Assembly (NCBI GenBank): GCA_965247065.1
Contig: CBDFGN010000006.1
Location: forward strand, 868,001-932,000
Length of the DNA: 64,000 bases
Source: CBDFGN01 sp965247065
GTDB taxonomy: Bacteria; Bacteroidota; Bacteroidia; Cytophagales; Cyclobacteriaceae
Direction of reading: 5' to 3'
Part shown: positions 36,018 through 44,110 of the stretch, piece after piece
Layout of the letters: the number at the start of each line of letters is the position of its first letter
Position numbering within the stretch: position 1 is the first letter of the stretch
Notes under the pieces: model-generated
What the model was told of the DNA's origin: nothing
Database searches by the model: none
What the model saw: the letters and a program-made list of their open reading frames with translations, nothing else
Program-made: the position numbers and the translations under genes

Positions 36018-37339
36018 TTTCTAGACAAAAGCCAAACCCGTCTTACGTTTTCGGCATTCATCGACACAGCAACAATACCAAGGGTCAAAAAAGGCATATT
36101 TATCAATGCCCCAAGTAATATGATAAATACCCTGACATCACGTCCGACTCTAAAGTAATACTTTTCCGGCCCAAGTTTTCTTTTCATTAATCCATCATAT
36201 TTATCAGCCGTATAACTATTCATGAAAGTGCCAATGATTGCCATGAAACCAACTAGAATGGAAAGAGAAATATCTTCTGGTTCAAGCCTATAAACATGAT
36301 AGGTCAACCCGAAAAGAAGGAATGCATCTGCATAGCGATCCAAGACGGCATCAAACCAACCACCAAATTCTGTTACCCTAAACTTGATCCTTGCAATTTC
36401 CCCGTCACAGCCATCGATAACCGATGAGATTTGGGCCAATATTGCACCGGTAATTAAATTTAGGTATCCTCCCAAAAAGAAAAACATGGCACCTAGCAGA
36501 CCTAAAATAAACGAGAATATCGAAATATGGTTGGGAGCAATCTTGGTTTTTGAAAGATGCTTGGTTATCCTAATGGATAAGGGCCTGTTTAGGTATCTTG
36601 ATACAGGACCATCAGAGGTTTTTTTCAAAGTATCCAAAAGCCTGTCTTCTGCCTTTTTGAAAGAAGTTTCATCGTCCACATCGATCCAGTAGTCATCCCT
36701 AATGTCAAAGGCTTTTGCGTTTCCACTACGGCAGAGTACTCTAATTCCACCGGAAAGAGAACTATCCCCATTAGATGAGCTTACTTCAAGAGCCCTGAAA
36801 ATGGCCGGAGAACAAAGAAAAATTCCGGTGTCATAGGCGTTGTAGTTCTTGAGGTTCTTTCCAATCTCTAAAATCCTTCTTTCTTTCACAAGTACTTTGG
36901 TAACATCATTAACATCCACCAACTGGTTGGTTTTGATGTTATGGTCAACTCCCAGGATAACTTGGTTATGATTAATTTTTTCTTTTTGAAGATTTATTAA
37001 GATGGAGGGATCAAAGAGATGGTCACCCATCAAAAGAATGAAAGCCTCATTTAGAAACGGTTTTGCTTTGAGTACTGATATACCATTTTCCTTTTCCCAT
37101 TCTTCATTTACTATATGGGTCAAATTAATATTTTTGCTCTGGCTTACATGACCGAGATATGCCCTTATTTTTTCACCGCGGTATCCTGTTACGATAAAGA
37201 AGTCAGTAATCCCTCCTTTTTTTGCAGTCGAAATTACCCTTTCAATCAAAGGCAGCCCTAACAGGTGAATAAGTGGCTTTGAATCTCCTTTTGTTGAAAT
37301 TCTACTTCCCTGTCCGGCTGCAATGATTATGCATTTCAT
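36014..37339 (-). CDS. Inositol-phosphate cytidylyltransferase/CDP-inositol phosphotransferase fusion
   Basis: A 441-residue fusion. Residues 1 to about 235 form a nucleotidyltransferase of the sugar-phosphate type (IIAAGQGSRI, SKPLIHLLGLPLIE, LLMGDHLFD, and DDYWIDVDDETSF). Residues about 245-441 form an integral-membrane CDP-alcohol phosphotransferase with about six helices and the signature DGCDGEIAR near residue 308, followed by GGWFDAVLDRYAD, giving all four conserved Asp. The same order occurs in the IPCT/DIPPS enzymes of Archaeoglobus and Thermotoga, which make CDP-inositol and condense it with inositol-1-phosphate. Coupled by overlap to genes on both sides. A phosphatidylinositol-type lipid product is the main alternative. 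Confidence 0.82.
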   Translation of the reverse strand: MKCIIIAAGQGSRISTKGDSKPLIHLLGLPLIERVISTAKKGGITDFFIVTGYRGEKIRAYLGHVSQSKNINLTHIVNEEWEKENGISVLKAKPFLNEAFILLMGDHLFDPSILINLQKEKINHNQVILGVDHNIKTNQLVDVNDVTKVLVKERRILEIGKNLKNYNAYDTGIFLCSPAIFRALEVSSSNGDSSLSGGIRVLCRSGNAKAFDIRDDYWIDVDDETSFKKAEDRLLDTLKKTSDGPVSRYLNRPLSIRITKHLSKTKIAPNHISIFSFILGLLGAMFFFLGGYLNLITGAILAQISSVIDGCDGEIARIKFRVTEFGGWFDAVLDRYADAFLLFGLTYHVYRLEPEDISLSILVGFMAIIGTFMNSYTADKYDGLMKRKLGPEKYYFRVGRDVRVFIILLGALINMPFLTLGIVAVSMNAENVRRVWLLSRK

Positions 37340-38493
37340 TACATGCTAATCTCATTTATTTCTGAAAGCAATTCCGTTGAGATTTTAGGCAATTTGTTAT
37401 TTTTTCCGGTTATGAATTCTTCGGTAGACTGATATGCTTGATCATCGGTGATCTGTTTGGGGGGATGTTTCATGAAATATGCTGATGGCCCATAAAGGAT
37501 ACCGTTCTGACCCCTGTCGAGGGCAAGTTTGCAACACCTGATTGCATCAATTGATACCCCTGCAGAGTTTGGAGAATCTTCAACCGACAATCGCAATTCT
37601 AAATTCATCGGTACATCACCAAAAAGTTTTCCCTCTATTCTAATGAAGCAAATCTTATTATCTTTTTGCCAAGGGACATAGTCGCTGGGGCCAATGTGGA
37701 TGTTCTCGGATTCAAGCCTTTCGGCCAGGACCGACTGTACTGCCTCAGTTTTGGACACTTTTTTGGATGCAAGTCTGTCTAGGTTTAACATATTGAGAAA
37801 ATCGGTATTACCACCAGTGTTCAGTTGATAGGTCTTTTCCACTTTCGCCCCTCTCTTCTTAAACAGATCAGCCAATATTCTATGAGTGATGGTCGCCCCA
37901 ATTTGAGCTTTGATGTCATCACCAATTATGGGTAAGCCTCTTTGTTTGAATTTATCTGCCCATTCTGGATTGCTTGCTATAAAAACAGGTATGTTATTTA
38001 TAAATGCAACACCTGATTTCAATGCACAGTCGGCATAAAACCTTGTTGCCATTTCAGAACCTACAGGGAGGTAGTTCAAAAATATTTCAGCTCCTGATTC
38101 ATTTATGATATTGATTACCTCTTCTTCTGATGCTTCTTTTTCATCACTTACAACGAAGGTGTATTTGTCGTCATAATTTTTCATGTGTTCTGAAAACCCA
38201 TCCAAGATTTTTCCCATCTGCACTTTGACCCCTGTTTTAGGTACTTCCCTGCAAAACACGGTGGTGCAATTTGGAAGCTCAAAAATTGCCTCCGTCACAT
38301 CCTTACCGACTTTTCTTTTGTCAATATCGAAAGCTGCAACGACTTCGATATCATGCGGCTTATAGCCTCCTAAATCCCAATGCATCAATCCCGTAGCATC
38401 TTTAATGTCCTTGTTTTCATAATATTCAATTCCTTGAATTAATGAACTGCTACAGTTTCCGATTCCTGCAATTGCTATCTTGATTTTTTTCAT
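37339..38493 (-). CDS. ino1: myo-Inositol-1-phosphate synthase
   Basis: An NAD-dependent isomerase converting glucose-6-phosphate to L-myo-inositol-1-phosphate. The 384-residue length fits the short archaeal/actinobacterial class. Seen: nucleotide-binding IAGIGNCSSSLIQGIEYY, VVAAFDIDKRKVGKDV, LNYLPVGSEMATRFYADCAL, the catalytic-core segment GDDIKAQIGATITHRIL with the conserved Lys, and YQLNTGGNTDFLNML. It supplies the substrate of the following gene, whose ATG overlaps this stop by 1 base. Base composition here is visibly more A+T-rich than the 1-31 kb part. Confidence 0.92.
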   Translation of the reverse strand: MKKIKIAIAGIGNCSSSLIQGIEYYENKDIKDATGLMHWDLGGYKPHDIEVVAAFDIDKRKVGKDVTEAIFELPNCTTVFCREVPKTGVKVQMGKILDGFSEHMKNYDDKYTFVVSDEKEASEEEVINIINESGAEIFLNYLPVGSEMATRFYADCALKSGVAFINNIPVFIASNPEWADKFKQRGLPIIGDDIKAQIGATITHRILADLFKKRGAKVEKTYQLNTGGNTDFLNMLNLDRLASKKVSKTEAVQSVLAERLESENIHIGPSDYVPWQKDNKICFIRIEGKLFGDVPMNLELRLSVEDSPNSAGVSIDAIRCCKLALDRGQNGILYGPSAYFMKHPPKQITDDQAYQSTEEFITGKNNKLPKISTELLSEINEISM

Positions 38494-38542
38494 AATAAAG
38501 TGGTTTGTGTTATTAGATTTCTCATGCTCATAAGCGTCTATT

Positions 38543-39466
38543 TTATTCGCTCATATCTGACAACCAAGGGTTTAGCAATGATTTGTGTTTTGTACTATCC
38601 TGTAGAAGTCGCTCGATATCAGCTTTGCTACCAGAATAAGGTCCAAATTTCTGAAGCTTTAATGATGCAATGGCAGAGGCAAACTTCCCCGCCTCCTCAA
38701 TACCAGATGATTCCAGTCTCTTATATATATATCCGGCCATATAAGTATCACCACATCCGGTAGCATCGGTCGTCTTTTTTACCGGAAATGCAGGAATGGA
38801 ATAAAATCGGTTCTTGCTATAGATCAAGGAACCTTTGCTGGCAAGGGTTATGATTACCTCATCAATACCATATGAAGCGAGTTTAATGGCTGCTAGATTC
38901 ACTTCGCTCATTCCTGTTAAAATTTCCGCTTCCATTTCGCTGGCTTTCAGAATATTAATATAAGTCAGCCCCTCTTCCTTCTCTGCCCAATCACTCCACT
39001 TTACTATGCCATCTTCTACCTTCCTCAAATAACCCTGTATGTCTAGAGATATTACTGCTTTCTTAGATATATGTTTTAAGATTTCCAATGGAATATCTCC
39101 TTTTGTGAGTGGGCCGAAATGAAAAAACTTTGCCGAAATATCCTGGATGTCAGAAAGGGTGAATGGGGCAGCAACTTTAATGAGATTTTGAGTCCTGTGA
39201 CTTAAATCTTTAGGGTATAAGTTTTCAAAAATGGTAGTTTCAGGACTTGCCTTCTGAAAAATACTAATGTTATTTTCTAGTAAATGATTGAGCAGGACTT
39301 CATCCTTTCCGGCTAATTTTGTAATCAATAAAAAATTTGAGAGCAGATTTTGTAAAGCGATGGAGAAATAAAAACCAGTGCCACCGGGCATCATTTTAGT
39401 TGAATGCCCGATTCTTACTATGTCTTTGGTGATATGACCTACTACTACTATGTTATAATCATACAT
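38543..39466 (-). CDS. PfkB-family carbohydrate kinase of the inositol cluster
   Basis: A 307-residue ribokinase-fold kinase. The N-terminal VVVGHITKDIV, substrate-site MPGGTGFYFSIAL, NILKASEMEAEILTG and the catalytic signature DATGCGDTYMAGYIY (base Asp present) are visible. First gene of the operon, 49 bases ahead of the synthase. PfkB proteins include a myo-inositol 3-kinase characterised in Thermococcus, so phosphorylation of inositol (salvage into inositol-phosphate) is a reasonable inference; ribokinase, fructokinase or nucleoside kinase activity is not excluded. Confidence 0.8.
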   Translation of the reverse strand: MYDYNIVVVGHITKDIVRIGHSTKMMPGGTGFYFSIALQNLLSNFLLITKLAGKDEVLLNHLLENNISIFQKASPETTIFENLYPKDLSHRTQNLIKVAAPFTLSDIQDISAKFFHFGPLTKGDIPLEILKHISKKAVISLDIQGYLRKVEDGIVKWSDWAEKEEGLTYINILKASEMEAEILTGMSEVNLAAIKLASYGIDEVIITLASKGSLIYSKNRFYSIPAFPVKKTTDATGCGDTYMAGYIYKRLESSGIEEAGKFASAIASLKLQKFGPYSGSKADIERLLQDSTKHKSLLNPWLSDMSE

Positions 39467-39942
39467 AAGTTATTAACCCATTAATGGTGGCTCAACGATC
39501 ATAAAGATGTAACTGCTAGAATCTGGTCCGCAGAGGTGGTTTTCAATTATTCAATGGAATTTTGAAAATCTTTCTTATTCGATCCGATGGGAATTAAGTA
39601 TTCAACCCATTGACCAAATATGAAGGAGTAGAGTAATCTACATCAATTTTTACAGGAAAGGGGTGTTTTATCTACCTTTTCCAAAAGGTGGACTAAGATT
39701 GCTGATTTCTTTTCATAGCTCGAAACAAAACCAGGCTGCACCTGAACTTAAGCGGAAAGAATCACCGAATCTGTTAGAAAAATAGGGAGTATTGATATCG
39801 ATCCATCCCTAGATCCTAGCTTAGAGGTGATCTGTTAAACCCAAATTTTAGGAAATTCATTTTGAAGACTATTAAAGTACTAAGCTAAATCTCACCTCAA
39901 TAGGACAAATGTCTGGTTCCAATTAGAAGCATCTTACTACTA
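39467..39942. other. Intergenic region upstream of the inositol operon
   Basis: No gene seen. It must hold the promoter of the minus-strand operon within the first 100-150 bases; I could not find a convincing TAnnTTTG match. Bases 39905-39955 resemble 48655-48706 (shared GCATCTTAC and AAAAGCACGCAAA), so the integrase-module remnant begins here. Confidence 0.5.
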
Positions 39943-40240
39943 AAAAAGCACGCAAAAAGCACGCAACTAATGGCGACCGTAAAAGTAACTCTTGACACAA
40001 GGAGAAATTGCCAGGATAAAGATGGTAAATTTCCCTTGGTACTAAGAATAGGCCATAAACGCAAAACAAGGGACATTTCTTTCGATATTCACTTATTAAG
40101 CAAACAACTTAATTCCGATACCGGAGAAATCAAAGGAATCGTGTTTGATGGGATAGCCTACTGTTCCAATTTCCCGGTCGGGAGTTGGCCAACAGGTTAT
40201 GAAACAATCTCAGGAGTGAGGAGGAAATCCATTGGATAGA
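39943..40240 (+). pseudogene. Integrase gene remnant with internal deletion
   Basis: From the AAAAAGCACGCAAAAAGC leader through codon 57 (39970-40142), this is nearly identical to the start of the integrase at 49076. At 40142 the match stops, and from about 40145 to 40235 the sequence resembles 51424-51500, which lies about 1 kb past the end of the intact integrase. The copy is therefore the module with about 2.2 kb (rest of int plus vapBC) removed. The residual 89-codon frame is not expected to make a working recombinase. Confidence 0.85.
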
Positions 40241-40557
40241 GGATCGGAGTAGCCCAATGGATAAGCTCTTAACCTGGCAACTAACGACTGAAATTGATTC
40301 CAGGAAATCCAATGGATTAGGGGCGGAGGAGAGGGGAGCAGAGCAGACGGAATCCCATGGGACTGTTACCTTAAACTAAAGTGGAAAAATAGTTAGACCT
40401 CCCATAAATAGAGGTGACAAATCAATACCTCAAGGGCCTCTGAGCTATTGCGTAATGATTTCTTAGCCAGAGTCGTTATCCATTCGTTTACTTGAGAGCT
40501 GGATTTGCGATTATCGATTTAATGAGTACCGAAGACCGATAGGCCTGCCCTCGAAAG
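40241..40557. other. Intergenic region
   Basis: No gene, structured RNA or clear regulatory site is apparent. It separates the integrase remnant from the 3' end of the DUF2341 gene. Confidence 0.4.
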
Positions 40558-42354
40558 TCACTCCAAAATTATTAATCGCTGGATGGCAATATTGGTCAAA
40601 CTGTAAACGGAAACAATGTAAATGCCAAGGGGGAGTTTTACGCTTTTTATGGTTATTTCGGGTTGGTATTTTTCTTCAGGCAATTCAGGTTGGAATCGGT
40701 ATAATGTTTTCCCGTGGATATCCATTATTTGGATAGTCGTTCCTGAATCAAACACAAAGCCCTCAGATCTGATCGTGAACTCATTTCCGTTTGCCGGATT
40801 GGGAAAAATTATTATACCAGGGGGTGTATTCCTATTGATTTGTACAGACTCCAAGTGTGAGTATGTGAAAGCCCCATCGAAATCAGTTTGCTTTAATCTG
40901 TAGTAGGAAAGACCTTCATACGGTTGTTCATCAAACAAGCTGTAAGATTGGTTAACCTGTGAATTTCCTACGGCTTCAAGCGTGGTGACTATTTCAAAAT
41001 TTTGCCCATCCCTGAATCTTTCGATGGTGAAAAAATGGTTGTCTTTTTCGAAAGCCGTTTCCCAGATCAGCAGAACCTTATTTTCGACCACCTGAGCATC
41101 AAAAGAAATTAATTCTATTGGCAAAGGCGAACCTCCCGATCCGGCGCCAAAAGGTGAAAACATATTGACCCCCGAGGTGCTCGCCGTATACGGATCACCT
41201 CCGGCTGCGGTGATGCCCCCTTCCAAAAACTGCCAAACGGCACCCGTATGTCGACTTATGGTCATATTACTACGATCGAAACTGGTCAATTCATCAACGC
41301 CGTTCCATTGTAAAGTTAACGTGACGATAGACCCGGTTGCGACTCCCTCAGTCACAAACCAGGTTCTATCCACGGTTTCAGATGTTATCTGGGTTCCCGA
41401 ACCACAGGTGCCCTCATTGAATACGTTATCACAAACTCGAACACAGTAGCTGTCTGCCGTTCCGGTGGTATTGTCAATAGTGAGAGGGGTGTAACTAGTA
41501 GTGCTGGTTCCCACAGGAAACAGAATAGCTCCGGTTCTACCCCCAGCTCCAAGGTTATTTTGGGTCAAACATCCGGTGCCATTCGCCGTGACAACGTAAC
41601 GTGTATTGTCGGCATTGGTGATACTTCCGGAGTTGCCTATAGTCGCCGTGGCATCGGTTAAGACCAGATGACCACTGGTAAAATTAAGGGTACCATTGAC
41701 TGTAAAAGAAATAGAACCCTTGACACTTCCGGAGGTGTTGCTAATAGTCAGGTTATTAAAGGTAGAAGAAACTGTACCGGTAATTCGTTGTTCTGAACTG
41801 CCACCGAATATCACCGTGCCCGTAGTTTGATTAAACGTTCCATCGTTCTTGATACTCGCGTTGACTGTAAGTATATTGCTGTTGATATCCACACTGGCCC
41901 CGGTTTCTATTAGTAGATCATTAATGGTACGAGCCATATCTAGTACTGGGTTAGTGCCTGTATTAGGGATAATAATCGATTCACCGGATGCCGGTATTTG
42001 ACAGGCTCCCCAATTACTGGTGGTGGCCCAATCACTATCTGTGTTGCCGGTCCAATAATGCTGTCCTTCTTCCGGTCCCACGCTATAAAAACTCGAAGGA
42101 TCATTCTGAGTTTTATAATCTGTACAGATCCAATCAGCCGAGCGCGCAACATCTGAAACCCTGGCCTCCTGCATTTGGCCATCGAAATCCCGGCCTCCTG
42201 CGGGAACGTTTCCAATCGTAGCATTATCCGTTTCACCACCCTCGCTGTTCAAAGTAAAATTATCCCCGGTCAATCCAGCCGAGGTTACTTCGGTACCATT
42301 CAGGTACACCCTGGCGGTGTTATCTGTTGCATCCCAGGCGATAACCGCCAGATA

Positions 42355-42357
42355 CTA
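42355..42357 (-). other. In-frame TAG nonsense codon in the DUF2341 gene
   Basis: The minus-strand reading is ACC TAG TAT, where sister modules read GT(W)Y. A single G-to-A change of TGG gives TAG, and the frame stays open for 583 further codons. Confidence 0.85.
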
Positions 42358-43123
42358 GGTGCCAGGGGTATAAGCAACTGGACTGTCATCATCATCTAAA
42401 CTAATACTATTATCGGCGCCTCCATTATTGACATTCCAACGACTTCCTATAAAGCCCCCGGCCGGTTGTCGCAGTAACCAGGTTTCATTGGTTGACCCTG
42501 TGCCCCAGCACTTTCCAAATATGCGCTCATCTCCTGTACCATCCGGATTTACCCAGGTTTGTACGGTCACAGCGGTCCAGGCATCATCATTAATGGGCTG
42601 AAGTCTTATGCGGTCGTTGGTACCGTCAAAATCCTGGGCGAAACCAAATTTGCCAGTAGTTTGAGCAGGAGTGAAGCCCCCGTTGCCAGCACCTGGCAAA
42701 CCACCGCCGGTGCCATGTACTGTATTAGAAGTAGCATCTAAGAATTCATCAGTAGAACCACTGCCACTCTCTTGTAAATGCAGCACGGTTTGATAGTCAG
42801 AATTCCAGGTAGTTGTGACCGAAGGGTCGGTTATAGCAGGGTCGCAGTTGCCATAGTACATATAAATGCACGTATTTACGCTGGTGGAAAGGGTGGGAAT
42901 ACTTACCCAGGCTATGTATTCACCAGTAGCGGCTACATAGAGCTGTATCTCATGGTCCATCAGGGTGGTACCATCCACTTGGGTAAATAAAATGTCATAG
43001 CCGTTGGCATTTTGCACCTTATTGGCGGCAGTCGCCAGATCGGCATCAGTTACGTGGATGAGTACCGGGAAATTGGCATGACTTCCAGAGCCACACACCT
43101 GGCTGGCATTAATGGTTATCTTT

Positions 43124-44110
43124 TCTGCTAGTCCGTAAAGATACCCAATTGACATAAGCTGTCAGAGGGCTTGGCGACCTTGTTGAAAAAAACATAGCCA
43201 TGAACCTTGTAGAATTTATTAAATGGTTTCCCAATGAACAGATGTGCCGTGATCATTTTCGCGAGTATCGGATCAGGAAAGGGATTATCTGCAAGAAATG
43301 CAGTCACCCTTCGCATTATTGGCTTTCCGGAAAAGAGCAGTTTCAGTGCAAGCAATGCGGTTTTAGGACTACCCTTCGAAGCGGTACTGTACTGCAGAGC
43401 AGCAAACTTCCATTTTGGTATTGGTACATAGCCTTTCACCTGATGAGCTCCACTAAGAAAGGGTTTTCTGCCCATGAAGTCAGAAGACAACTGGGCCACA
43501 AACGCTATGAGCCGATTTGGTTGATGATGCGCAAAATACGAGCAGCCATGGGAAAGGCCGATGGGACTCAAACACTTGCCGGGATGGTAGAACTGGACGA
43601 TGCCTATTTCGCCACCGGTACGTCCAAACGGGTTAAGAAAAGGCTTAAACGGGGCAAAGGAAGCCAAAAGAAATCAAAAGTAACTGTAATGGCGGAATCC
43701 TTTCCATTGGAAATCGACGGACGCACAGAGCATTTCTGTGGGCAGTTCAAGATGAAGGCTCACCGTTCAGAAAGCAAGGAGGCGATTCAGCAGGTCGTCA
43801 GCCAAGCCATTGATCCTGCCAGCGTTTTGTTCACTGATCAATCCACCGGTTATGTGGATTTGAAAAGCCTGGTAGATGTTCACGTGAGTTTTAAATCCTC
43901 CTGGGAGGGTGCCGATGAACTCAAATGGGTACACATAGCCATTGCAAATGCAAAGCGGACCCTGCTGGGCATTTATCATGTTATCAAAGAAAAGTACCTT
44001 CAGTACTATTTGGATGAGTTCTGTTATAAGCTCAATCGAAGGTATTCAACCAATCTGTTTGATAATCTTGTCTTTAGCTCAGTTTAGTGGTACGATTGCG
44101 GACTAGCATA
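43124..44110 (+). mobile_element. IS1595-family insertion sequence
   Basis: A 987-bp element. Ends: TCTGCTAGTCCG at 43124 and the reverse complement of TATGCTAGTCCG at 44110. It is flanked by the 8-bp direct repeat TTATCTTT (43116-43123 and 44111-44118), the duplication length known for IS1595. Removing it rejoins the host frame as SYRKK-ITINASQV, proving the insertion site. Confidence 0.93.
43200..44087 (+). CDS. IS1595-family transposase
   Basis: A 295-residue transposase with an N-terminal zinc ribbon (CKKC and CKQC near residues 32-56), the conserved LRSGTVLQSSKLPFWYW segment, and the catalytic core with the first acidic residues in VELDDAYFATG and a second Asp in VLFTDQSTGY. Complete and apparently functional. 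Confidence 0.92.
   Translation: MNLVEFIKWFPNEQMCRDHFREYRIRKGIICKKCSHPSHYWLSGKEQFQCKQCGFRTTLRSGTVLQSSKLPFWYWYIAFHLMSSTKKGFSAHEVRRQLGHKRYEPIWLMMRKIRAAMGKADGTQTLAGMVELDDAYFATGTSKRVKKRLKRGKGSQKKSKVTVMAESFPLEIDGRTEHFCGQFKMKAHRSESKEAIQQVVSQAIDPASVLFTDQSTGYVDLKSLVDVHVSFKSSWEGADELKWVHIAIANAKRTLLGIYHVIKEKYLQYYLDEFCYKLNRRYSTNLFDNLVFSSV

Noticed and set aside
36384..36692. Plus-strand frame of 102 codons opposite the inositol phosphotransferase
   Set aside because: It is antisense to a well-supported membrane enzyme and shows no own motif.
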